Shown here: positions 33,440-44,299 of the stretch, piece after piece
Position numbering within the stretch: the first letter of the stretch is position 1
Layout: every line of letters begins with the position of its first letter
NCBI GenBank assembly: GCA_023525975.1
Contig: CM042022.1
Coordinates: forward strand, 2,795,001 to 2,859,000
Source: Smallanthus sonchifolius
Lineage: Eukaryota > Streptophyta > Magnoliopsida > Asterales > Asteraceae
DNA length: 64,000 nt
Reading direction: 5' to 3'
Position numbers and translations under genes: made by a program
The notes under the pieces: model-generated
Database searches by the model: none
Told to the model about the DNA's origin: nothing
What the model saw: only the letters and a program-made list of their open reading frames with translations

Positions 33440-33990
33440 AAATAAAAACAAACACCAATTGTTCCACTCCATTGATAGCTTTGCTCTATTCTTCACCCAA
33501 ATGAAACCCATTGTCTTTATTTCTTCGATTAACCTTTCGATGGCGATACTCCTGTTTGAGAAAATTACCCGATCTAGCCTTCCAAATCACCCAACATGCC
33601 GTAAGAATGATCGATTGAAGCAGCCTTCTTTTTGGATCTTAGGGAGAAAACAAAAATTGGTGCGAGCTTACACCAAGAGCTAATGAATTGCCATATTATT
33701 GAGGCAACATAACAACCGGTGAATATATGATCTATCGTTTGATCCACCTCCCCACAGAGCCGACATGAAGTAGTATTAACGTGAACTCTCCTATTAAGGA
33801 GAGTTGTCAAGGTAGGAATCCAACCCAGTTTTACAGGCCACCCAAATAAATTTACATTTTAAGGGGAGCCAATTTATCCATGCAAAACGCCAATCTTGGG
33901 CCCTATAATTTTCTTGATTTAGCAGAACAATTTGGTATATAAATTCATTAAGTTAACCTCTAACTTATTCGCATTTATTAAGGACATGAG
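33440..33990 (-). pseudogene. LINE remnant (reverse-transcriptase zinc-binding region)
   Basis: Minus-strand coding pieces include LLNRRVHVNTTSCRLCGEVD, then DHIFTGCYVASIIWQFISSW, the C-X2-C...H...C layout of the zinc-binding region downstream of RT in plant LINEs. Upstream pieces (NLFGWPVKLGWIPT, about 33810-33870) fit the same region. RT itself and the tail are missing. It lies between phytocyanin copies A and B. Confidence 0.75.
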
Positions 33991-34466
33991 TAAATCTCAA
34001 GTCATGAGACTTAGCGTAAAACTTCTCCTTGACTGATTATTTGATGATCAACGGGAAGTTTCTGATTAAAAGCCCAAGAAAAGTTCTCAAAATGTAAGTT
34101 GTACCGACGACCTATAGTGAGATTACAATTCTTATTGGCTGAAAACTTGTCTATAATTTTACACAAATAGCGACCGATTTACTCCTGTTTAAATAGGTGT
34201 AATTTTAATTAATTTATATCTTGATAATATTAACAGTAGTTGTATATTGTTAGCAAAATTAGCAACTGGTTTGCGACAAATTTAAATCGATTCAAATTTA
34301 GTTTGCATTTATTCCTCCATTTCTTGGAAGTCTAACAAAGAGTGTAGTAAAACATATTATTATTTGGAATATAATCATGATTCCTCAGACCATACTCTTT
34401 AAGTGAGATATTACTAGGTTTGTTTGCTTGTTTGGTATATAATCATGATCAGATTATGAGCTACGA
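33991..34466. other. Spacer and duplicated phytocyanin 3' flank
   Basis: 33991-34310 has no recognisable content (possibly more LINE). 34311-34466 duplicates 32088-32244 and is the 3' flank of phytocyanin copy B. Confidence 0.45.
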
Positions 34467-34809
34467 TTATTTAACAGCGACGGTTACTTTCTGACCAGTT
34501 AAACAATGAAGTGTGCAAACGTAATAGTGAACGCCGGTTGTCAAGGTGATCTTGGCTTGGCTCTTATTAATGATGTTCTTGGCCGCGGTGATGTCGCATG
34601 TGTCGTACGCCTCCTTTGTCATTTCTCCGACGTTATGATTTCCAACAAAGTTAAAAAATGAGATTATCGCCTTTATAAACGGGATCTCCAGTCTGAATCC
34701 ACCCCTTCTCACCGCCGACTACATGATCAACAGCCACCGTGGTCGGAAACCTCATATATGCCACTATGATGGTCATCACCACCACAAGATTCAGCTTCAA
34801 GAATGTCAT
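34467..34809 (-). pseudogene. Phytocyanin copy B, frameshifted by one base
   Basis: Starts at ATG 34809 with the signal peptide MTFLKLNLVVVMTIIVAYMR, then VDHVVGGEKGWIQTGDPVYK and GDNLIF. The frame then breaks at a run of six A (plus strand, about 34655-34660; the other copies have five) and continues in the next frame as NFVGNHNVGEMTKEAYDTCD to HYYVCTLHCLTGQKVTVAVK. About 15 residues present in copy C between GW and GD are missing. It keeps the NHNV histidine usual for copper binding but has a shortened Cys-His loop (CTLHC). Its promoter side is interrupted by the copia element 34 bp upstream of the ATG. Confidence 0.85.
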
Positions 34810-34843
34810 ATTTGTTCTCGTAAATTCTTGGGTTAAGGGTTGT

Positions 34844-34879
34844 TGTTGATCAGTTCTTGAAACATGATAATGGAAAACA

Positions 34880-34914
<35 letters not shown>

Positions 34915-35265
34915 CTGATAAGCTAACCGCAGAGAGGGAAGACTTCATCATCTCTGATCTGGATCGGGTTCCCGTTTAGGGTGTACGGTTAGGATGGTTA
35001 AGGTGAGTTCTTGAGACTCACGATTTTATGAGAGAGAGGGACGATTTTAGTGGTGCTAGTATTGAATGATTCATTAGTCAATTCCCTCTAATTATCTCTC
35101 TATTTATATGTACACCCAAGGGGAAACCCATTAATGACCCAATAAGAGTAAGCGGGCTCCTCAACCAATTACTAGCCATAGGTTATTAAATAAATAAGTA
35201 ATTATATTTGATCATTTAATAATTAGATAAATGATTATAAGAGCCACATATAAAATCGTGTCTTA
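34844..35265 (-). repeat. Cp1 left (3') LTR
   Basis: Pairs with 41301-41692. Differs mainly by a longer AAT microsatellite (about 34878-34911, roughly eleven units against about three in the right LTR) and by small substitutions. Confidence 0.9.
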
Positions 35266-35280
35266 AATTCTCCCACTTGG

Positions 35281-36075
35281 CTGAGTAATCATTTATTATG
35301 AGCATTGGTAAGTCTACAGAGATTTAATACTCAATTTAGTTCTAAACTGTAACTATAGCAGAGAAATACAGTCATTGAATCAGTATTCAACTCAAGACCC
35401 CCATTAATCATACTATAGCACAAATTTAAAACATAAGTAAACTTTATGATCAAATTGATAAATAATCCCTTTAACGTTGATTTGTATAGTTAGTTGTCTA
35501 TATGTCATTGGGCATGCATGAACATATTTAGAGACAAACAAATTCAAGTGAGGAAATTTTAATAATTAGTCATTCATACTACGATATGCAATTATGTATG
35601 GTCATTAGTAAAACTCGTCTTTATTATAAGCGCTTATAAAAGACTTGTGGGTGGTAGACCTTTAGTTATTTAGATCCATTAGCATATCATGAATGTATTC
35701 GATACAAAGATTTGGTTTCCTCAACTTGTTAATAATTTATAAGTGAACAATAATTTCGTATCATAATTTAATGCAGCTCCGATCGAACTGTTACTGTTCG
35801 AGAAGCAAGGGTAGCTGACTTATCACAATAAGTCTTCAATATGATATTTATATGGAGTTATTAAATTATGAGTCTACTGATAAATTTTCCAACAACATTT
35901 AGTGATAATTATGTTGTGATCAGCAACATATTATGTCATTGAAACTTAGGTTGTTGTTAACAGTTTCTTATGACTCCTCCATGAGGTAGGTATGTCAGCT
36001 GACATAAGGATATACCTAGAAATTGACATTTTGTTACATTTGACTACAACAAAGTTAGAATAAGAGTAGTCAATT
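35281..36075. other. Cp1 internal region, no recognisable coding
   Basis: AT-rich and heavily mutated; on position alone it should be the RNase H end of pol. Nothing recognisable. Confidence 0.35.
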
Positions 36076-36083
36076 GTTTTAAG

Positions 36084-36562
36084 TAGGGGTGTAAACGAGC
36101 CAAGCCGCTCGCGAGCTACTCGAGATCGGCTCGCTAAAAACTCGAAACGAGCCGAGCTTAAACGAGCTCGAGCCTAAGAATAAGTTTGTTTAATAAACGA
36201 GCCCGAGCCCGAGCTTCACTTATCGAGCTCGAGCCGGCTCGCGAGCCTTAATGAGCCTTTTATTTATATAACGTTTTTAATATATTTAATATATATTTAT
36301 AAAATAATAATAATAAGTATATATAAAATTAAGATAAATATAATTAAATAATATGTATTATGTTATATATAAAAACTATAATAAAATTTAAATAAAAATA
36401 ATTATAAATATTTATAAATTAATTAATATATAATAAACGAGCCGAGCCCGAGCCGAGCTCGAGCTTATAGAACTACCAACGAGCCGAGCTCGAGCTCACA
36501 GTAAGTTAAACAAGCCGAGCTCGAGCCTAGTCAAGCTCGAGCTCGGCTCGTTTACACCCCTA
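36084..36562. mobile_element. hAT-type MITE (GTAAACGAGCC family)
   Basis: Perfect 13-bp terminal inverted repeats TAGGGGTGTAAAC / GTTTACACCCCTA, an interior of GAGCTCGAGC-rich subterminal regions around an AT-rich core, 479 bp. Perfect 8-bp target duplication GTTTTAAG at 36076-36083 and 36563-36570. Inserted inside the decayed Cp1 element, so younger than it. Confidence 0.92.
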
Positions 36563-37119
36563 GTTTTAAGTTCTCACTTCTTCTTTAAATTATAGTCTCT
36601 CGTTTCTTAAAGATATTGTATATTCCATTAGATGCTTCACAATAATCTAGACTAGTCTAGTGTTCAGCAATGCGAGCAATATCTAAACGAGTATAGACTT
36701 TAACCTTCATAAGGCTTCTAATTAATGAAACATAAGGAAATACTTATCACTTATCCTATTAGCCTCTAAAGGAGAACAATTTAAATGTTACACGTGTAAG
36801 GATCCTCTTAGAGTAAAGCTTATGGGACGAAACTAATGTCCCATTGGATCTACCTCGGTGTATTTTGATACTTATCACATAAGAGGTATCTCCGAGATCA
36901 ATCATGTCAAAATATGAGTAATCAATGCTTTGACTCATGTAACATATACTTGTCAAAAGAATGTTATCTATGTAAGAACAAGTTTACATTAGTTTCTCCC
37001 ACCCATCTTGAGGTAGGTGTACAAATTCACTCAGTTCTTGATGAAGAGAGTTGTATTATGATTTCATTCAACCCATACATGGATTTCATTGACTTACAGA
37101 ATAAGTGTTCTTAACCTTC

Positions 37120-37400
37120 AGTTTAGAACTTTAAGATTATTTTATGAACATGTAGATCAATGTTAGGGAAAATTGTTTTAATGTCCATCTAATGTAGCTT
37201 AAGTTATTGTAAGCAACTAGAACAGTAATGATCCTCAAAGAAACCTTTTGTAAAACAAGTAAGAAGGTTTTTTGATAATTTATTCCTTCTTGAGTATAAC
37301 CTTTTGCAATCAATCGTGCATTTCCATTTGGATTTAGTTTAGTTATGAACACCCTTTAGGTAATTCAACCAAATCCCAAATGTTATTCTAATTCATGGAG
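37120..37400 (-). pseudogene. Copia reverse transcriptase remnant (Cp1)
   Basis: A 71-codon frame reads FITKLNPNGNARLIAKGYTQ, then EGINYQKTF and a diverged VSLRIITVLVAYNN block. This is the well-known RLVAKGYTQ...GIDY.ETF motif at the start of copia RT. Downstream catalytic motifs were not recognised. Its orientation agrees with the element's LTR signals. Confidence 0.75.
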
Positions 37401-39900
37401 TCAAGCTTGCTAATAATAGTTTTATTCCATTTGGAATATTGATTGATGCTAATGACTTAATTAGAAGAAGTAGGATTGGAAAACTTTACAGCATCCATTT
37501 TAAATTCAGTCAGGTAGGATACATAATCATCAAAGTTAGTAGGCCTTTTGGACCTAGATGACCTCCTGAATTAATTATTGGGTTTATTAGGAGTTTCAAG
37601 TTTATAGAGTAGATCTTGGTTAGGTGCTTTCATTTTTAGGTATGTTAGGAGCAACATTAGTTTCTAAGTGTGTAGGAGTTGATGTAGTATGGTGTACAAG
37701 AGGTGTAATCGGAGTTAAATTCAAAATTAAATTTAACGAGTCTTTCCCCCGCCTCTTGTACTCCTAGCAAGTCATGATAAGGACTTTTACTGCTCCCACT
37801 TAGCTTAAAAATTATAAGTAATTCAACATGCTTAGGGTCAACAGTGTATCTTACATTTGAAGAGCAATAGATTCTAATAGAGAAACAACTTAATGATGTT
37901 TATGTTAGTTTCTCTTGTTGATGATTACTTTAGTTTTGGTAAGAAATCTAGGTTTGCCCACTTAGTAGCATCTATGAGACTTTGTTAGGAGTAGTATTAG
38001 ATTCTAAGGAGACAAGTTGTGATGGAGCAGTGTCATATGCAAGAGGTGTAATTTGAGGTAAGATCAATTTGTCACTCCCCCACCTCTTGCAACTTTTGCA
38101 AGCTATAATTAGGACACTTGGCACTCCCACTGATCTTTGAGGTCTCTAGGAACTACACATGACAAGTTTCAATGATGCGCGTGACGTGGGAACCTTTCAT
38201 ATATTTTAGACTTGATTTCATTATCGTCCAAAATTTCATAAGAAATTTAGAAGGAATTCCATTAAATATATATGAACTGATATCTTTAAAGCTTTGGGCC
38301 GTAGAAAACAGATAAGATACAAGTAAATATTCTTCTAAATGATGAATAAATTATGTTCGAATATTCCATTTGGGATAACTTCTAGTGGACCCTCATTTAT
38401 TCCTTTAGCTTTTAACACTTGATTTAAAGTCACTGAGAATGAGATTTGGTAACAATTCATCCTGCATCAACCTCATCGTGATTTCTCATAAAATTTGGTC
38501 TTAATGGATGAAGTGCATAGGTCTCATTTATCTTTTGTTAAATTTTCATTTTCATGATAACAAAAGTTGTGAAAGTTTATTGTATCAGGTAGTTCTATGT
38601 CATAAAGGTTTCTATCAAAGTGTATGATGACCAATAATATGAGAGTTTAAGTTAATGATGACTTTAATGATAACCAATAATATGAGAGTTTAAGTTAATG
38701 ATGACTTTGTTTTGGCCATGCAAACCTAATAACTGTCAAAGTGTAGTTTTATTATTGATACTAAATTCCAAGTATTATCCAGAATATGTAAGGTATCATA
38801 AAGCCTAATACAAGGATTAATTATTTAATGGTTCTATGTAGCCTTAACATTTGAATTCTGGTAAGGAAACTTATAGAACTAGACTCAACACATCATGTTT
38901 TTGATTGGAATATTAATGTCAGCGGACTCAAAAAAATCATTAAGTAGTAACTACCTTATCTTAGCCAGCTAGTCCCTTGGTTTATGGATGGTCTCATTGC
39001 TTATGTCTAGTATAATGGCATAAGTTTTGCAGTGATATTTCTCCTTAACATATTCCTTAGAGGATGTAAGAGCTGGAAGCAATACTTGTATTTTGTTTTC
39101 TAACCATAGAACTATCCTCTCTATAGTAACTTTTATTCCTCTTTTTAGGTTTAGTGGTAGTGAGGTGAATAACATCCGGTTTTCCAGTTTTAGGCGTTAC
39201 TTTTCATGTACGTATGTTGCTATCAATACACTCATTTTCCTTTGGTACTTCTGAGTGTTATAGTTGATTTTTTTAAGGCAACTAATCGTACTAGTGGAAA
39301 AATTATTATGTACGCACTGAAAAACTTCACTGATTTCATGTATAAACCCTTAGTTTATGGGTCATGTCAGTGTATATTATGATGTGTTCATAGATGTCAC
39401 TTAACCTTTTATTTAGAATTAGAATGTTTGCATGGGTCTTAGAAATTATTTAGATTCTTCTATTTCCATAGAGAATACATTAGTCTTAGGAAATGTAGAA
39501 TCTGAAGTAGCTCCCCTGATAGTAATAATGAAAAGGAGTTCTTGATTACCATAAGAGACATTGTGTTTGACTTATCCTACTTTTATGCTCTACTTTTCTT
39601 TTGTAGTACTTTTATCAGAAAGAGCAGTAGGAGTGTCATGTCTTAAGAAATAATCAAGACTCAATAAGAGCAAATATTTATGGAAACCCTTAATTAAGCA
39701 AAACTCATCTTAGAACCTAGAGTGAAAATAAGGTACAAATAGCTAAAGAAGAACTTAGAGTGATCTATGGGGTAATAATCTAAGGCAGACAGAAATAATA
39801 AATTAAATAAGGTTCTACTTAAGAACAATTATTTTATGAAGATGTGATAAAATATATTATAACACCAAACTAATAGATTAATTAGGTTCTACTTAAACAA
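37401..39900. other. Cp1 internal region, strongly decayed
   Basis: No clear integrase, protease or gag motif. A 45-bp direct repeat (GATGACCAATAATATGAGAG..., about 38627-38670 and 38671-38715, first unit imperfect) is visible. 38969-39175 has an open frame without recognisable similarity. Confidence 0.4.
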
Positions 39901-39901
39901 T

Positions 39902-40300
39902 GTAACACATCACCTTTGGGCAGAAGTGAGACATTTGTTTAGTATTATGAACAATTTAATAGTGAGTATGTGCAGTAAGAATGTAACACATCACCTTTGG
40001 GCAGAAGTGAAACATTTGTTTAGAATGCATATAATTAGGGTTGCAGAACACAAATGTAACACATCACCTTTGGGCAGAAGTAGAAACATTCATGTATTTC
40101 AGGCGAACTAGTGCTTAATTAGACTTAGATAACTTTACGAGCGTGACACATCACCTTTGGGAAGAAGTGAAACTTTAGGTGTTATTTAAGTTAATCATGT
40201 TTTAATATCATGACATGCACTAAGTTATAATGCTTAATTAAGCTTGAATACATTTACACATGCATCACATCACCTTTGGGCAGAAGTGATGCTTTAGGTG
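39902..40300. repeat. Repeated 25-bp module in the Cp1 leader
   Basis: Five copies of ACACATCACCTTTGGGCAGA + AGTGA begin near 39905, 39986, 40057, 40145 and 40265, spaced about 70-120 bp. The region lies between the primer-binding site and where gag should be. Confidence 0.8.
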
Positions 40301-40436
40301 TTATTCAAGTAAGTCTTAAGGTTTTGAAAACATTTAATTTTAAGGTTTAACAAAACTAAAACTAAATCATTCATTAATAGCAAACCACCTAATAGCGCGG
40401 CCCCGCGGGAAAAAAATTTAGGCACATAAGTAAAGC

Positions 40437-40760
40437 TAGGTTCACGGTTCTATAAGGGTTCACGGTTCCATAAGGGTTCACGGCTCAGGTGAGAGGTTCA
40501 CGACTTAGGTGAGGGTTCACGGTTCATTAAGGGTTCACGGCTAAAGTGAGGGTTCACGGTTCAACAAAAGGTTCACGGCTCATGGAAGGTTCACGGTTCA
40601 TTATCACAAACCGTGAACTGTAAAAAAACCCGTGAACTGTAAAATAACCCGTGAACTTAAACTGTAAACTCAAACTGTGAACTTGAACAGCCGTGAACAT
40701 AGAGATCCGTGAACTATGAACTGTAAACTTATAATCCATAAACCTTACCCGTGAAACATA
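40437..40760. repeat. Opposed GGTTCACGG / CCGTGAAC arrays in the Cp1 leader
   Basis: Nine copies of GGTTCACGG or a close variant, about 18-19 bp apart (40439-40600), are followed by about seven copies of the reverse complement CCGTGAAC or variants (40611-40755). The two blocks could fold onto each other as one long imperfect hairpin. Confidence 0.8.
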
Positions 40761-41283
40761 GGCCATGAAGACAAAAAAAACGTGAAACAAAACCATGAAG
40801 ATTGATCCTAATAAGGCAATGCGAAAATAACGAGATTTGATTGTATTTTGATTTCGAAAATCTCTTATTGTTAAGTATATCCAAGTTTATTTATTTAAAA
40901 TTATAAAATAATATTTTAATTCGAAATCTTGGAGATAAAGTTACATGATTTTAGGAAAAACATAATCAAAACATAATTTATCCCAAAATAAGGGGATTTT
41001 CATCGAAATAATGATGAATACGAAGAACAGTTTATGAATATCAGATAAACTGTTCTTCAATAATATCAGATTAAAGTCTGGAATATAAATCTTGAAACAT
41101 TGTTTTAACAGATTTTGAAAATCTTTATAGATCTCGATTTTAGGAGATCAAAACATAATATATTAACAAAACAGAAAATCGTTAAACGTGATAAGAACGA
41201 TTTTCATACGGTTTTAACCAAAAACTTTGTTCTTCGATTTTAATTCCAGTTTAGGGAATGAAACAAGAACTGATTAATCAACA

Positions 41284-41298
41284 TCTGCTCTGATACCA
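41284..41298 (-). other. Cp1 primer-binding site
   Basis: The complement of TCTGCTCTGATACCA starts TGGTATCAGAGC, which pairs with the 3' end of initiator tRNA-Met. It lies two bases from the right LTR. Confidence 0.85.
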
Positions 41299-41300
41299 CA

Positions 41301-41692
41301 TGTTGATCAGTTCTTGAAACATGATAATGGAAAACAAATAATAATAATACTTGATAAGCTAACTGCAGAGAGGGAAGACTTCATGATCTCTGATCTGGAT
41401 CGGGTTCCCGTTTAGGGTGTACGGTTAGGATGGTTAAGGTGAGTTTTTGAGACTCACGGTTTTATGAGAGAGTGAGGGACGATTTTAGTGGTGCTAGTAT
41501 TGAATGATTCATTAGTCAATTCCCTCTAATTATCTCTCTATTTATATGTACAATCAAGGGAAAACCCATTAAGAGTAAGTGGACCCATAAACCAATTAGT
41601 AGCCATAGGTTATTAAATAAATAAGTAATTATATTTGATCATTTAATAATTAGATAAATGATTATAAGAGTCACATATAAAATCGTGTCTTA
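41301..41692 (-). repeat. Cp1 right (5') LTR
   Basis: Pairs with 34844-35265. In minus-strand orientation this is the 5' LTR carrying the promoter. Confidence 0.9.
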
Positions 41693-41880
41693 CCGTCGTT
41701 GGTTTAATATATAGGTTTGATTTGTAATTGTAGAGGGTAATTAATAATTATGATGCACCAGTTTGTTTAAAACAAAACATGCTCACGTGACATGAAAAAT
41801 CAAATGATAAATCATATGTTTTCGTGCTTCTTAGGAATTCTATAAGGCTCGTGTAAGAGATCACATGTCCTTTAGTCATA
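41693..41880 (-). promoter_or_regulatory. Displaced promoter region of phytocyanin copy B
   Basis: Directly after Cp1 the sequence GTTGGTTTAATATATAGG resembles the upstream region of copy C (GTTGGTAATTAAGC... then a TATA-like run, 63845-63885). This is the original promoter of copy B, now 6.9 kb from its ATG. Confidence 0.5.
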
Positions 41881-42583
41881 GTTTCTTTCATTTCTCTTCA
41901 ATTTGTAACAAATTTGTAACAAACTTGTAACAGATTTGTAACAAGAGGTAAAGCAATTGGATTATTAAATGAATTGGTTACAAATTCTGTTTTTGTTGTC
42001 TGTTTACAATCTATATTTACTAAAGATGGATGATAGATTAGCTCATTTTAATGAATTTATTTATGGAGATGAACAAGGGAAGGGGGTGGGTTAGGTTTTA
42101 TTTTTAGAGAGAGATGGAAAGTAGAACAAAAAACTAACAGAAAATTTGGATAAGGTTAATAGGCTGGATTTTAATTGATACGAAAAGAAAATATTAGATT
42201 AAAAAAGTCAAATTTAAACTTTTGAAATAAAATGATTATTTGAGAACCATCTACGAAACATTTGAAGTTTATCCAACAATCAAAGCATTTGAATTTTAAA
42301 TAATTTCTACAATTATCTATTTGCTCTTATTATTATTATTATTATTTTTTGTTGATACTTATCTTTTGAGTTTTTATCTCTTTTGGATTTCTTTTAAATA
42401 CATGAGATCTAGACTTGTTTTGCAGATTAGTTTTGAGAATTGAATATTATTTATAAAACCCTTTAGTTTTAAAGCCTTGATCTGATAACTATAAATAGCC
42501 CTTATTCTATTAATTGTAATATGCACTTTCATTTATAATAAAATCCTAGCTATCTTTCCTCTGTACATGTTTATCAATTAACA
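41881..42583 (+). mobile_element. Copia Cp2: 5' LTR (left boundary not fixed)
   Basis: The right end TCAATTAACA is followed at once by a Met-tRNA primer-binding site, which fixes the LTR 3' end at 42583. The left end cannot be set because the 3' LTR is missing. The region includes short direct repeats of TTTGTAACAAA (about 41902-41945). Confidence 0.6.
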
Positions 42584-42595
42584 TGGTATCAGAGC
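42584..42595 (+). other. Cp2 primer-binding site
   Basis: TGGTATCAGAGC, complementary to the 3' end of initiator tRNA-Met, directly after the LTR. Confidence 0.9.
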
Positions 42596-42752
42596 TTAAT
42601 CGATCCATATTCTTCGATTTGATGTTTGAAGAATTTGTAACAGCCACTTGTTTCGCGGATCAAACTTGCTGTTGTCGTCTTTATAATTAGGGTTTGTATT
42701 TGCTTCCGCTGCTTACTTCGTTTTTGGTATTGGATTATTACTGTTTGATAAC

Positions 42753-42760
42753 ATGGCTGG
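42753..42760 (+). pseudogene. Cp2 gag start codon, interrupted by gypsy G1
   Basis: ATG at 42753 begins the copia gag; after GCTGG the frame is broken by G1. The rest resumes at 59312 after the second GCTGG copy, in the same frame if one target duplication is disregarded. Confidence 0.8.
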
Positions 42761-44270
42761 TGTCACACCCCGCCTAAGGCACCCCCTGGACGTGTGCGAG
42801 CTCGATTGGTACCTACTTTGATTTCAGAGTTTTTATAAATACGGCGAAAGTCTTTTCAAAAGGATCGTTTCAACATTCTTTCAATCTCAAGGGTTGTATT
42901 TGTAAATATCAAAACTTAGTTGGAAGACAAAAGTTTTATATTTACTTTATAAACATAACGATTTAAATACCCTTTCATTTGATTACAAAACGAAGTTGAA
43001 ATCAAATACACCTCTTGTCTCTTATGGACAAGTTTCAAGCCACCGGAAATAGTACTATCCAGGGTTGATCAGTTCCCCAGTCCTATCTCCTTTTCCTTTG
43101 TTTAGGATTTTCTATACACGAGGCCTGAAAATCCAACATGCAAGTTATCCTTTTCACATGTCAGATATGATGTCTCCCTCTCACATTTTCTTTTCTTGGG
43201 TCAGATCTTATGTCTGCCCATACCCCATTCTCATTTCAATTTATTCATTTCCTGAAAACATTTTGAAAATAAAATGTCAGCGCGAACGCCGGTGAATACA
43301 ATTATCTTGACAGAAAATCATTTGGCGCAAACAAGTATTAGTTCATAATCACAACTTTATGTTCAATCCACACATTCAGCAGGCCTGTCCTGTTCAATCG
43401 CACCACAGTATACACTGGCGTCATGTCTTATAACAAGGGACAGGTTTACCTCCGAAGTTGTTATAAGACAAGCACCGGCCACAATCTAGGAATTTCACCC
43501 GAGACCCGTGTATCCCTTGCAATTTTTACGCATAGAAGAACGTGGAGCATTATTCCCTTAACCTTATTTGGCCATTTTCGTAAACGTAAATGTTTGACAT
43601 AAATTTAGAAAGAGATAAAGTATTCACCTTGTCTATAGGAATGAGCCTCTAAGTCGGGAATCTACCGAATCAACCTCGTAGCTTGGTTTCTCTAGCGTTT
43701 CGACCTTTCTACGAACATTTCTTGCTTTACTGGGCACTACAACGAGCGGGAGTTTGGACTAGGATCTTCGGGAGTGGGCTATGGGGCTCTGGAACGAATT
43801 TCAAGTGTAAAGGACGGATTGTGTTGTGAGAAAACGATCAAAATCGTTCAAGTATTTATAGGGGTGAAATGGGGTCCGTAGCGGACCGTTATGCATGGGC
43901 GTAGCGGTCCGCTACCGCCCATTGATGACGTCAGCCCTACACGTCCATCTCTGATTGGACCAATCCTAGGTTTGCGGCTAGCGGACCGTTATGGGGGTCA
44001 TAGCGGTCCGTTATGGGTGCTGAGTCATAGGACACGTGTCAGCTCAAGAAATTGCGGCTGAGTTGCGGCTAGCAGACCGTTATTCAGGTGATGGCGGTCC
44101 ACCACCCAACCTTGTTTCATAGCAGACCGTTAAGTAAAATGATAGCGGTCTGCTATCTATTTGATTTTCATATTTTTCAATTTTGACCCTAGACTTAGGT
44201 ATTTTCATACTTATAGTCCCTAAGGTTGTACCTTAGCCAAATTTTGGACAATTTTATGGCAGGTGTTACA
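42761..44270 (-). repeat. G1 left (3') LTR
   Basis: 1510 bp, pairing with 57773-59311 (1539 bp). The right copy has about 24 extra bases near 58545-58570 and there are scattered substitutions. On the minus strand the LTR's U3 part (43870-44165) has four pairs of GCGG-N-CCGY palindromes. Confidence 0.95.
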
Positions 44271-44299
44271 TCCTCCCAGCCTTATTTTAAACTCGTCCT

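Larger units (their letters stand above)
34844..41692 (-). mobile_element. Decayed Ty1/copia element Cp1 with TA..CA termini
   Basis: LTRs 34844-35265 and 41301-41692 bound about 6 kb of internal DNA. Oriented on the minus strand: the primer-binding site (TGGTATCAGAGCAGA, complement of 41284-41298) is next to the right LTR and a polypurine tract (CCAAGTGGGAGA, complement of 35269-35280) is next to the left LTR. Read on the minus strand the LTR starts TAAGACAC and ends ATCAACA. No matching 5-bp target duplication is visible (GTTGT left, CCGTC right). Coding capacity is almost gone; only an RT remnant was recognised. It sits in the promoter of phytocyanin copy B. Confidence 0.85.

Noticed and set aside
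39902..40300. CRISPR-like spaced repeats
   Set aside because: Spacing is irregular (about 70-120 bp), the context is a plant retroelement leader, and no cas-like genes exist.
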